6,896 nt of DNA from assembly GCA_937899145.1 (NCBI GenBank), contig CALBPW010000517.1:1-6896 (forward strand), in the 5' to 3' direction. How positions within the stretch are numbered: position 1 is the first letter of the stretch; each line of letters starts with the position of its first letter. Both the position numbers and the translations under genes were made by a program. Under the pieces are notes generated by a model. It worked only from the letters and a program-made list of their open reading frames with translations, was not told where the DNA came from and searched no databases. Shown piece after piece: positions 1-6,247 of the stretch. This DNA is from an uncultured Bacteroidota bacterium (GTDB taxonomy: Bacteria; Bacteroidota; Bacteroidia; Bacteroidales; SZUA-534).

Positions 1-1
1 A

Positions 2-1291
2 TCAATGAAAAAAGCAACCATTGATGGTAATTATTTGATAATCAATATAAAACCTGAAAGTGCGACCATCTATATTGATGATATTAAACAAGATAGAGAT
101 ATCACACCTCTTTTGCGTTCTGGAATACACACCTATCGAATTGAAAAAGAATACTATATAACCCAAGAAGGCAATTTCAATATTGATAAAAACAACAAAA
201 CATTTCTTAACGTGTCGCTTGAACGTGCAATAGGATTTGTAAATGTAAATTACACACCAAATGGCACGGAAATATATGATAATGAAAAACTTATAGGCAC
301 AACACCAGCAAAACTCAAATTAGAAGCGGGACACCATAATCTAAAACTGAAAAAAGACAAGTATCTTGATGGTTATGAGACTGTTGAAATAACTGAAAAT
401 TGTAACATTCAACTTTCGGGCGAACTGACAAAAAGTCCGACAGGAAAAATTAACGTAACATCGCAACCGGAAGGCGCTTCGGTTTACATCGACGATAAAT
501 TTGCTGGCACAACCAATGGCACATACGAAGTACTGACTGGCGCTCACGTTGTTATCGTCAGAAAAAACGGCTATTACGACAAACTATCGGCTGTAATGGT
601 AAAAAGCGCTGAAACACGGTTAGTTAACGAAAAACTCTCGCGCACCAAAGAACATAAACGCGACGATAGAATCAACAAACGCTATTTTACAAACGGATTG
701 CGAGACTTTATTGAATTGGGATATAATTCGCCATTGAATGTAAACAGTTTTAAATCAGGCATTTTGAACGACGCAGAAAACACCGGCGAAATGCACGACA
801 CTGCATTTGTGGGGTATGGCGGACAATTTGCAATATCGTTTGGCAGCAACATTATGCCATTTTGGTACACGGGCATTGGTTGGGCTTACATTTACACCTA
901 CACAGGAACCAACAAATATTGCTGGACATCACCATTTTACTGGGATAACCGATTCGAATTTTTTAACCGGAAAATATCGCCATTTGTAGCAATAAAATTT
1001 GGGGTTGGAATATCGCACACCCCGCGCCTACCCGAAGACGAACGCTACACGTGGGAAGATATTGACGGCGAGATGGTTGAAGTTGAAAACAAAGCCGAAG
1101 AACACTCATACAATGCCTACCAACTATATTTTTCACCATCGGCAGGCATCCGCTTTTGGCATTTTAGCCTTGCCATTTCATGGACACGCGATATGAACAT
1201 TCGCGACAACGATTTCCGCAGTCCAAAATTTACTACCGCAAGTCTGATTTTCGATTGGGGCGGCCGAAAAAGTAAAACACCGGAAGAATAA
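2..1291 (+). CDS. PEGA-domain protein with C-terminal outer-membrane-barrel-like region (5'-partial)
   Basis: Three PEGA-like beta repeats are visible, counting from the first Met (base 5): about residues 11-73 (PESATIYIDD), 78-139 (PNGTEIYDNEKLIGTTP) and 147-211 (PEGASVYIDDKFAGTT). Each has the family's 'x-x-G-A-x-V-Y-I-D-x' strand and a later 'G-x-H-x-x-x-(V/L)-x-K-x-x-Y' strand. From about residue 226 the sequence changes to alternating aromatic/glycine strands (GYGGQFAISFGS, SPFVAIKFGVGIS, YFSPSAGIRFW, TTASLIFDWG), typical of a small outer-membrane barrel. PEGA domains are thought to be surface or envelope adhesive modules; the exact function here is unknown. No signal peptide is seen, and the frame is open to the window edge, so the Met at base 5 is probably internal and the true start lies upstream. 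Its stop is 215 bases before the next start, so it is probably a separate transcript. The domain calls are from pattern recognition, and the barrel is the less certain half. Confidence 0.75.
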   Translation, partial: SMKKATIDGNYLIINIKPESATIYIDDIKQDRDITPLLRSGIHTYRIEKEYYITQEGNFNIDKNNKTFLNVSLERAIGFVNVNYTPNGTEIYDNEKLIGTTPAKLKLEAGHHNLKLKKDKYLDGYETVEITENCNIQLSGELTKSPTGKINVTSQPEGASVYIDDKFAGTTNGTYEVLTGAHVVIVRKNGYYDKLSAVMVKSAETRLVNEKLSRTKEHKRDDRINKRYFTNGLRDFIELGYNSPLNVNSFKSGILNDAENTGEMHDTAFVGYGGQFAISFGSNIMPFWYTGIGWAYIYTYTGTNKYCWTSPFYWDNRFEFFNRKISPFVAIKFGVGISHTPRLPEDERYTWEDIDGEMVEVENKAEEHSYNAYQLYFSPSAGIRFWHFSLAISWTRDMNIRDNDFRSPKFTTASLIFDWGGRKSKTPEE

Positions 1292-1326
1292 CGCAGTCTT
1301 TAGAACTCAACCATCAAAATATAGCG

Positions 1327-1335
1327 CCCCCCCCC
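1327..1335. repeat. Nine-C homopolymer in the intergenic gap
   Basis: There is an uninterrupted run of nine C residues 35 bases past the stop of the PEGA-barrel gene, in otherwise AT-rich DNA. Tracts of this length can slip in replication, but this one lies outside any coding frame and upstream of the likely promoters, so no phase-variation role is evident. Its length may also be a sequencing or assembly error. Confidence 0.6.
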
Positions 1336-1357
1336 ACCTGACACCAAAATTAATTTA

Positions 1358-1389
1358 TTGCAAACGTTTGCTTTTGTCAATAATTTTTG
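1358..1389 (+). promoter_or_regulatory. LacI-type palindromic operator inside a near-consensus promoter
   Basis: Bases 1360-1371 read GCAAACGTTTGC, a perfect 12-base palindrome with a central CG, the usual form of a LacI/GalR-family (for example PurR) operator half-site pair. It overlaps TTG at 1358-1360, and after 20 bases TAATTTTTG follows at 1381-1389. This resembles the Bacteroidetes promoter TTG-N19/20-TAnnTTTG, except that the -7 spacer is one base too long. If real, a repressor bound here would cover the -33 to -7 interval of a promoter giving a leader of about 110 bases before the siaC-like gene. The palindrome is seen directly; operator and promoter roles are inferred, and no regulator gene is in the window. 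Confidence 0.4.
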
Positions 1390-1460
1390 TCTTTTTTGAA
1401 GATTGAAAATATAAAGTTGTAAAAATTGAAAAACAATTAATAATCAACAAATTAGAAACT

Positions 1461-1468
1461 TAGCTTTG
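1461..1468 (+). promoter_or_regulatory. Bacteroidetes -7 box upstream of the siaC-like gene
   Basis: TAGCTTTG matches the Bacteroidetes primary-sigma -7 consensus TAnnTTTG. Transcription would begin near 1475, giving a leader of about 30 bases to the ATG at 1507. No TTG lies at the ideal -33 spacing; the nearest, at 1426-1428, is too far away. The leader length agrees with that predicted for truA in this window. Confidence 0.45.
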
Positions 1469-1506
1469 TAAACAATAATATTCTTATAAAAACCCATTTG
1501 AAATAT

Positions 1507-1905
1507 ATGGAATCGATTTACAACAATATTTTGCAAATAGACGGCAATACAAGTCGCCCAACCGTGATATTCAACGCCTCGACAGGACAATTGCGACTTA
1601 TGGGGCGCTCAATTCTTGAAAACTCGATACGCTTCTATGAGCCAATACTAAAATGGATTGACGAATACATTAAGCACCCGGCCGAAAAAACCGAGTTCCA
1701 CATGGCGTTAGAGTACTTCAACACAAGCACATCGAAATATTTGCTGCAAATAATGCAGCAATTTGAATCAATGTTTCGCTCGGGTCCAGACGTGTCAATT
1801 GTTTGGTACTATTCTGACGAAGATATGAAAGACCTTGGGCTTGATTATCAACAAATTATACGTGTGCCATTTGAGTTTCGAGCTTTAGAAGAATCAAAAA
1901 AATAG
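1507..1905 (+). CDS. SiaC-family (DUF1987) regulatory phosphoprotein
   Basis: A 132-residue soluble protein matching the SiaC/DUF1987 family. In Pseudomonas aeruginosa, SiaC is phosphorylated by the kinase SiaB and dephosphorylated by SiaA, and unphosphorylated SiaC activates the diguanylate cyclase SiaD. Family hallmarks seen are TPxIxF-like RPTVIFNASTGQLRLMGRS (17-35), the following ENSIRFYEPILKWIDEYI (38-55), and FNTSTSKYLLQIM (71-83). The Thr/Ser cluster T73-S74-T75-S76 lies where the regulatory phosphothreonine is expected; this assignment is inferred. I chose the ATG at 1507 over a TTG at 1498 because ATG is the stronger start and the family sequence begins just after it. No kinase, phosphatase or cyclase partner is in the window. 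The next gene, a CNNM membrane protein, starts 12 bases after the stop, so the two are probably co-transcribed. Confidence 0.85.
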   Translation: MESIYNNILQIDGNTSRPTVIFNASTGQLRLMGRSILENSIRFYEPILKWIDEYIKHPAEKTEFHMALEYFNTSTSKYLLQIMQQFESMFRSGPDVSIVWYYSDEDMKDLGLDYQQIIRVPFEFRALEESKK

Positions 1906-1917
1906 TAGCCATCGGCA

Positions 1918-2955
1918 ATGACGCTACTTATTGTATATCTGCTTTTTGCCATTTTGGTGTCGTTTATGTGCTCGATATCAGAATCGGTAATGCTTTCAAC
2001 GTCAATATCTTACATTGAGTCGATAGCGCATAAACGCAAAGGCGCCACCCTACTTAAACGGCTAAAACAAAACATCGACCGCCCATTAGCAGCCATATTA
2101 TCATTAAATACGATAGCCAACACACTTGGCGCCGCAGGCGTTGGCGCACAAGCTGTCGAGGTTTTTGGTAACGCCTACTTCGGGATAGCGTCAGCAATAC
2201 TCACTGTTTTGATTCTTGTTTTTTCAGAGATAATTCCAAAATCGATAGGTTCAAACTATTGGCGCGAGCTTTGCATACCAGTTGCATACATCATCCAAGG
2301 ATTGATTTACTTGATATTCCCTATTGTGATAGCGTCTGAGTCATTGACACGTCTATTTTCGCGCCGTGGCGGACATACAGTGAGCCGCGAAGAGATAGCA
2401 GCTATGGCAAACATTGGCGAACGCGAAGGTGTATTTGAGTCGGGCGAAGGTAAAATCATCAATAATCTTGTCAAACTAAAATCGATAAAAGTGAAGCAAG
2501 TGATGACACCGCGAACTGTTGTTTTAGCTGCCAACGAGAACGAAACATTGGAACATTTTTTCAGCAATAAAGATAACCTGCAACACTCGCGCATACCTGT
2601 TTATAAAGATTCGATTGACGACATAACAGGTTTTGTGCTTAAATCGGACGCCTTGTTATATTTAGCCGAAGGCAAAAAAAAGATGAAACTAAAAAATCTG
2701 CGTCGCCCAATAATCAATTGTTACGAAAACGCGTCAATCTTCAATTTCTATAACATATTGATAACCAAGAAACAACAGATTGCCCTGATTATTGACGAGT
2801 ACGGCGGAATGGAAGGTGTTGCCACTATGGAAGATGTTATTGAAACATTGCTTGGCTTAGAGATAACCGACGAGTCAGATACACCTGTCGATATGCGGCA
2901 ATTTGCAAAAGAACGTTGGCAAAAACGCTCAGAAACAATCGATTACAAAGAATAA
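1918..2955 (+). CDS. CNNM/CorC-type (DUF21) membrane protein with CBS pair, lacking the CorC_HlyC domain
   Basis: A 345-residue inner-membrane protein of the CNNM family, whose members are linked to Mg2+/Co2+ transport or efflux; the ion here is not known. The DUF21 transmembrane domain spans about residues 1-150, with hydrophobic segments near 3-20, 55-75, 85-103 and 120-142, and conserved features SESVML (21-26), N64-T-I-A-N68 and SEIIPK (103-108). An acidic helix with ISREE-like SREEI (156-160) and GEREGVFESGEGKIINN (167-183) leads to a CBS (Bateman) pair at about 190-312, with VMTPR (195-199), SRIPVY (224-229), IDEYGG (292-297) and G-V-A-T-M-E-D-V-I-E (300-309). The protein ends about 33 residues after the CBS pair, so the usual C-terminal CorC_HlyC domain (~80 residues) is absent. 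Nothing in the sequence after the stop resembles it, which fits a natural short form. It begins 12 bases after the siaC-like stop. Confidence 0.9.
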   Translation: MTLLIVYLLFAILVSFMCSISESVMLSTSISYIESIAHKRKGATLLKRLKQNIDRPLAAILSLNTIANTLGAAGVGAQAVEVFGNAYFGIASAILTVLILVFSEIIPKSIGSNYWRELCIPVAYIIQGLIYLIFPIVIASESLTRLFSRRGGHTVSREEIAAMANIGEREGVFESGEGKIINNLVKLKSIKVKQVMTPRTVVLAANENETLEHFFSNKDNLQHSRIPVYKDSIDDITGFVLKSDALLYLAEGKKKMKLKNLRRPIINCYENASIFNFYNILITKKQQIALIIDEYGGMEGVATMEDVIETLLGLEITDESDTPVDMRQFAKERWQKRSETIDYKE

Positions 2956-3329
2956 TTCAAGCAGCTTATACAAATTTTCTCATTAAAATATTTCTAAACA
3001 CAATATAGAAAGGAATGAGAAAACCTGCTTTCAGTAGAAAACAAATCTTCAACTTCTTACTCAATTTAAGAGGCCCTCACTTTCCGTAATTATAACTAAT
3101 TTACGAATTCAACTCACAAATGCTATTTTTTCTTAGTCTAAGTAAGTATGTGGATATTATTACTATTTCAGTGTGGTGAAACAAATATTAGTTGCTCCTA
3201 TTTAAATTCTATGAGTAAAGTCAGGAAAAGTTACAATCACTAATTTTCAATAAGTTATAACAACATCTCATATATTCTAATTTTTATTGGACAACAATTG
3301 AAATAAATCAACTTTTAAAACGTATAGCC
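2956..3329. other. AT-rich intergenic stretch without a recognisable gene
   Basis: About 375 bases separate the CNNM stop from the terminator of the convergent minus-strand genes. The only open frame of note is a 31-codon one at 3148-3243, without family likeness or ribosome-binding context. Near the CNNM stop lies a long AT-rich inverted repeat, listed separately. I see no promoter with both -33 and -7 elements, no tRNA and no repeat array. It could hold a small RNA or be degenerate DNA; the sequence alone does not tell. Confidence 0.6.
2975..3023 (+). repeat. Long imperfect hairpin just after the CNNM gene
   Basis: The outer arms TTTTCTCATT (2975-2984) and AATGAGAAAA (3014-3023) are exact reverse complements, and inside them TTTCTA (2991-2996) pairs with TAGAAA (3006-3011) around a 9-base loop. 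The stem starts 19 bases after the CNNM stop. It has few G-C pairs and no U-tract follows, so it is not a standard intrinsic terminator; it may mark or protect an mRNA 3' end. Confidence 0.4.
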
Positions 3330-3333
3330 AAAA

Positions 3334-3361
3334 AAAAAGAGCCTAACCGCAGGCTCTTTTT
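3334..3361. terminator. Strong bidirectional intrinsic terminator
   Basis: AAAAAGAGCCT (3334-3344) and AGGCTCTTTTT (3351-3361) form a perfect 11-bp stem around the 6-base loop AACCGC. On the minus strand it starts 17 bases after the stop of the glsB-type gene and is followed by a run of nine T, so it should end that transcript efficiently. On the plus strand five T form the far arm, so read-through from the CNNM operon could also stop here, 375 bases after its last codon. Confidence 0.9.
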
Positions 3362-3378
3362 AATGTACGCTAATTAGT

Positions 3379-3654
3379 TCATTTCTTCTTTTTGAAAATC
3401 AGGTTGACAACAAAAAGAATGATGAAAGCGCCAATAGCACCGATAATTACGGCATTGAGCCACTTCCAATCGCCTTTGAAAATTTTGAGGCTAAGGTCAC
3501 AAACATCGAATAGCCAACCACCAAAAAAGCAGCCAATAATTCCGACAATAAAATTGCCAAAGAAACCTAAACCTTTGCCTTTGAAAAGAAGGCTGCCAAG
3601 CCAGCCTGCCAATGCGCCAACTACAATCAGTGTAATAATTTCAGTTACCGTCAT
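3379..3654 (-). CDS. GlsB/YeaQ/YmgE-type small stress-associated membrane protein
   Basis: A 91-residue, glycine-rich integral membrane protein of the 'transglycosylase-associated protein' family (GlsB/YeaQ/YmgE). The family is often stress-induced, but the biochemical role is not established and the old name should not be read as an enzyme activity. Three hydrophobic helices are seen, at about 4-24 (with GALAGWLGSLLFKGKGLG, the family's best conserved segment), 32-50 and 67-87, followed by a lysine-rich tail (FKKKK). A hydrophilic loop of about 15 residues (DLSLKIFKGDWKW) between helices 2 and 3 is longer than in the shortest enterobacterial members. No Shine-Dalgarno sequence precedes the ATG, normal for Bacteroidetes. 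It lies 110 bases downstream of truA on the same strand and has its own strong terminator. Confidence 0.85.
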   Translation of the reverse strand: MTVTEIITLIVVGALAGWLGSLLFKGKGLGFFGNFIVGIIGCFFGGWLFDVCDLSLKIFKGDWKWLNAVIIGAIGAFIILFVVNLIFKKKK

Positions 3655-3721
3655 AATAGTAAATTTTAGCGTTAAACATGTAAATAGTTAATGTGAAGAT
3701 AGCATTTTTTCGCTTTGTTTC

Positions 3722-3748
3722 AAAAAACTATTTCGATTTTTACAATCG
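3722..3748 (-). terminator. Weak terminator-like hairpin after truA
   Basis: On the minus strand, CGATT-GTAAA-AATCG (3748-3734) makes a 5-bp stem, followed six bases later by six T (3727-3722). It lies 17 bases past the truA stop and before the glsB-type gene. The stem is short and the T-run displaced, so termination would be partial at best. Confidence 0.3.
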
Positions 3749-3764
3749 GTTTAGCTGGCTGAAT

Positions 3765-4550
3765 TTACTTCAACCTTAGCAGTTGAGGCACAATTTGCAG
3801 CCCGCGCATAGTATGCTCGCCTTTGTAATAAACATGCTCCAAATAAAGGCCAGCAGCAGGTGCTGTCAATTTTGCCGGTAACGATGAGTAACCATCAAAC
3901 ATAATGTCAATGTCAACCATTGTTATTTTTTCGCGACCAATTTCAACCAACACACCAACCATACGTCGTACCATCTTCCAGAGGAAATGCGAGCCTGTTA
4001 TATGTATGGCAACCATATTGTTAGTTTCATAAATATCGATACCAGTTACGTTTACAATAGTTGATGTTGTTTCGGCCGATTTATCGGTAAACGAAGCAAA
4101 ATCGCGTTTACCGCGCATTGCAGTTGCGGCTTGTTTCATAAGGTCGATGTTAAGCGAATCGCGAATCCACCAAACATTGCTTTTGCCAAACGCTGTCCGC
4201 CGCTTCGATATTAAATACACATAACTTCGTTCAACAGCATCGTAGCGAGCATGAAATTTTGGATTTACATCTTCAACTGATAAAACATTGACATCGTACG
4301 GCAAGTTATCGTTGAGGCTGAGCATAAGACGCTCAGTTGATATTTTTTTATCAACATCAAGATGCGCGACCTGCCCCAAAGCATGAACGCCCGCATCGGT
4401 GCGGCCTGAGCCAAAAAGTTCAAATCGTGTTTCACCAAAGATTTTTTTACAAGCATCAAAAAAAGCACCTTGCACTGTGCGCTCGCCTTTTTGCACCTGC
4501 CAACCAGCATAGCGGCTGCCATCGTACTCTATCGTCAGTTTATATCGCAT
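3765..4550 (-). CDS. truA: tRNA pseudouridine synthase A
   Basis: TruA converts uridines 38-40 in the tRNA anticodon stem to pseudouridine in the cytoplasm. The 261-residue protein has the family's normal length. Seen in order: the N-terminal YKLTIEYDGSRYAGWQVQ (3-20); the active-site motif GSGRTDAGVHALGQVAH (47-63), with the catalytic aspartate at D52; FHARYDAVERSYVY (99-112), which supplies the conserved active-site Arg/Tyr; FASFT (151-155); HFLWKMVRRMVGVLVEIG (188-205); and the closing LTAPAAGLYLEHVYY (228-242). All key parts are present, so it should be active. The ATG at 4550 directly precedes the conserved first strand. A TAnnTTTG-type -7 box lies about 37 bases upstream, and the gene is divergent from the TonB-dependent receptor. 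Confidence 0.96.
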   Translation of the reverse strand: MRYKLTIEYDGSRYAGWQVQKGERTVQGAFFDACKKIFGETRFELFGSGRTDAGVHALGQVAHLDVDKKISTERLMLSLNDNLPYDVNVLSVEDVNPKFHARYDAVERSYVYLISKRRTAFGKSNVWWIRDSLNIDLMKQAATAMRGKRDFASFTDKSAETTSTIVNVTGIDIYETNNMVAIHITGSHFLWKMVRRMVGVLVEIGREKITMVDIDIMFDGYSSLPAKLTAPAAGLYLEHVYYKGEHTMRGLQIVPQLLRLK

Positions 4551-4586
4551 AATATTTTGTAATTCTGATTTTTATCAATTGCGCGA

Positions 4587-4594
4587 CAAAAGTA
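4587..4594 (-). promoter_or_regulatory. Bacteroidetes -7 box for truA
   Basis: Read on the minus strand, TACTTTTG matches the -7 consensus TAnnTTTG. The implied start of transcription near 4580 gives a leader of about 30 bases before the truA ATG. A -33 TTG at the expected distance is not evident. Confidence 0.5.
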
Positions 4595-4774
4595 ATCAGA
4601 TTTTGTTGCTTTTACTTGCTTTATTAGAACTCAATTCAAATCATTATTGTCTGCCAAATTTTAATTTGAACATCAATTGCAAAATACCACCAAGCCTAAA
4701 CTTTCTGATTTTTTTCGCTTCCCTTTGGCACGGCATTTGCATAGCACGACGCGTTAATTTTTAAATTTTATTTT

Positions 4775-6229
4775 ATGAGACAGAAAAACTTACGTCTTGA
4801 AAAAAGACTTGTCCATTTTTCGCATTGGACACACAAAGCGTACGCATCGTTTTGCAGCATTGGCAAAATAATAAAGATTTGCGTACTTGCTGACACACTG
4901 ATGATTGGCGCGACACAAGCCAAATGTTCGAATTTAATCGACACGGTGCAAGTGGGCGGCAACATCGACATTGACGAGGTGATTGTAGCCACTGACCGGA
5001 CACCTGTCACTTTTACACAAATGGTACTGCAACCTGTAGTTATCAGCACACGTCAACTTGACGCTGCGCCTCAGCAAAGCCTAACCGATTTTCTTGAATA
5101 CACCCCCTCCCTCGACATTCGTCAACGCGGACTTAATGATGTGCAAGCCGACCTTTCAATCCGCGGTGGTTCAACCGACCAAAATGCAATCATAATCAAC
5201 AAGATAAACTTTAGCGACCCGCAAACCGGGCACAACAACTTTGCGCTACCAATCGACCTTGGCAATACTCAAAAAATTGAGATTGTAAGTGGTGCTCAAA
5301 GCCGGATTTTAGGCACAAACGCTCTCAACGGAGCCGTATGCTTCAGCACTTTAGCCGACACGACAAATTCCGCCTCGGCAAGTTTAACTTATGGCGATTT
5401 TGGATTATACAAATTATCGGCGGCTGGCAGTTTGAAAATAAGAAAGTTGAATAATTTTCTGACAGCAGCAAAATCGCATTCCGACGGTTATACAGAAAAC
5501 ACCGATTACGACATTCAAACAATTTATTATAATGGTGTTTTTAAAACGAATAAATTTAGCATAAATGCGCAATTTGGATTATCTGACAAAAAATTTGGCA
5601 GCAACGGCTTTTACACACTCTCCTATCCCACCCAATATGAGGAGAATTTACTAACCTTGGGCAGCATCGGATTTCAGACAGGCAGGCTGGTAAAAATTGA
5701 CGCGAACGTGTATGGACGCCGTTTGCGCGACTATTATGTGCTTGTTCGTAATAATCCGAATCTTTACCAAAATCACCACTTAACCGATGTTTCTGGTTCA
5801 AATTTAGGCTTTGAAACCAACACAATTATTGGGCGCACAACATTAAATTTTGAATATCGGAACGAGAGCATTTTAAGCAATCGTTTAGGATACGAAAACA
5901 CAAGCAGGCACAAGCGCGCACGCACATCAGACAGCATTTATTACGACCATCATTATCGTCGTGAATATTTTACCACAGCACTTAACAATAAATTTACAGC
6001 AAACCGCTTTTCATTTTCGGCAGGTTTAGCAATGCTAAACTACAAAGGCACTGAGTTTTTCCCCGGTATCGACCTGAGCTACACACCTTTACGAAATTTA
6101 AAACTTCATCCTCATTTGAAATATCAAGCGCAAGTATGCTCCCATTTGCGCTATGCCCGGTTAAAATCAACTCTTCTTTTTCAAAAGCACTCGAAACGGC
6201 GCGACCCAACTGACCGTTCGCGCCGGTGA
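4775..6229 (+). CDS. TonB-dependent outer-membrane receptor (BtuB/CirA-like), 3'-truncated and fused to unrelated sequence
   Basis: An outer-membrane receptor that would import a siderophore, vitamin B12 or similar ligand using TonB energy. The N-terminus has a W-x-x-K-x-Y-A-x-F-x-S-x-G motif (18-30) that I recall from Bacteroidetes receptors, then a hydrophobic export segment (32-48). A TonB-box-like IDEVIVATDRTP lies at 66-77. The plug (about 85-190) shows LTDFLEYTPSLDIRQRG (103-119), LSIRGGSTDQNAIIINKINF (127-146), DPQTGHNN (148-155), IEIVSGAQSRILG (168-180) and LNGAVCF (184-190). DPQTGHxN recalls the BtuB-like branch, but the ligand is not proven. Barrel strands follow to about L444 (base 6106). 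The remaining 40 residues are basic and unlike a receptor; they are the antisense of rmlD. Family members are usually 600-700 residues, so more than 200 barrel residues are missing. No cobalamin riboswitch is seen upstream. Confidence 0.85.
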   Translation: MRQKNLRLEKRLVHFSHWTHKAYASFCSIGKIIKICVLADTLMIGATQAKCSNLIDTVQVGGNIDIDEVIVATDRTPVTFTQMVLQPVVISTRQLDAAPQQSLTDFLEYTPSLDIRQRGLNDVQADLSIRGGSTDQNAIIINKINFSDPQTGHNNFALPIDLGNTQKIEIVSGAQSRILGTNALNGAVCFSTLADTTNSASASLTYGDFGLYKLSAAGSLKIRKLNNFLTAAKSHSDGYTENTDYDIQTIYYNGVFKTNKFSINAQFGLSDKKFGSNGFYTLSYPTQYEENLLTLGSIGFQTGRLVKIDANVYGRRLRDYYVLVRNNPNLYQNHHLTDVSGSNLGFETNTIIGRTTLNFEYRNESILSNRLGYENTSRHKRARTSDSIYYDHHYRREYFTTALNNKFTANRFSFSAGLAMLNYKGTEFFPGIDLSYTPLRNLKLHPHLKYQAQVCSHLRYARLKSTLLFQKHSKRRDPTDRSRR

Positions 6230-6242
6230 CCAAAATCTTCAT
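5994..6242 (-). pseudogene. rmlD: 5' fragment of dTDP-4-dehydrorhamnose reductase gene
   Basis: RmlD reduces dTDP-4-dehydrorhamnose to dTDP-L-rhamnose for surface polysaccharide. Only the N-terminal Rossmann start is present: MKILVTGANGQLG with the NADPH-binding G7-x-x-G10-x-x-G13, then LALDISNEDEVLNFVK (37-52), whose acidic D40 is in the usual place. The family would continue with a strand like 'xPDVIINCAAYT', but from residue 53 (base 6086) the reading becomes a cysteine- and arginine-rich string that is the antisense of the TonB receptor, ending at an arbitrary stop at 5994. So only 6087-6242 is rmlD, about 52 of the expected ~290 residues. The ATG lies 5 bases after the stop of the LeuA-domain gene, suggesting the two belonged to one operon. 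As it stands it cannot be functional. Confidence 0.8.
6087..6106. other. Junction where receptor and rmlD are both cut
   Basis: Left of this interval the plus strand reads as a TonB-dependent receptor, and right of it the minus strand reads as rmlD. Each loses family likeness on crossing it. Within the 20 bases both readings remain plausible (SYTPLRNLKL on plus, DEVLNFVK on minus), so the exact join cannot be placed more closely. Hand-counted G+C is 111/300 in five sampled rows of the receptor and 60/120 in bases 6121-6240. Confidence 0.75.
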
Positions 6243-6247
6243 CCGTA

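Noticed and set aside
1327..1335. C-tract as a phase-variation switch
   Set aside because: It is outside any coding frame and upstream of, not inside, the candidate promoter spacing, so slippage would not obviously alter expression.
1498..1506. TTG start for the SiaC-like gene
   Set aside because: It would add only three residues before a good ATG at 1507, which better matches the family N-terminus.
3148..3243. 31-codon open frame in the intergenic stretch
   Set aside because: Too short, no recognisable motif, no promoter or ribosome-binding context; this length is expected by chance.
4988..4994. GCCACTG, identical to the core of the cobalamin-riboswitch B12 box
   Set aside because: It lies about 210 bases inside the receptor coding sequence, in a conserved segment (VIVATDRTP), with no surrounding riboswitch structure.
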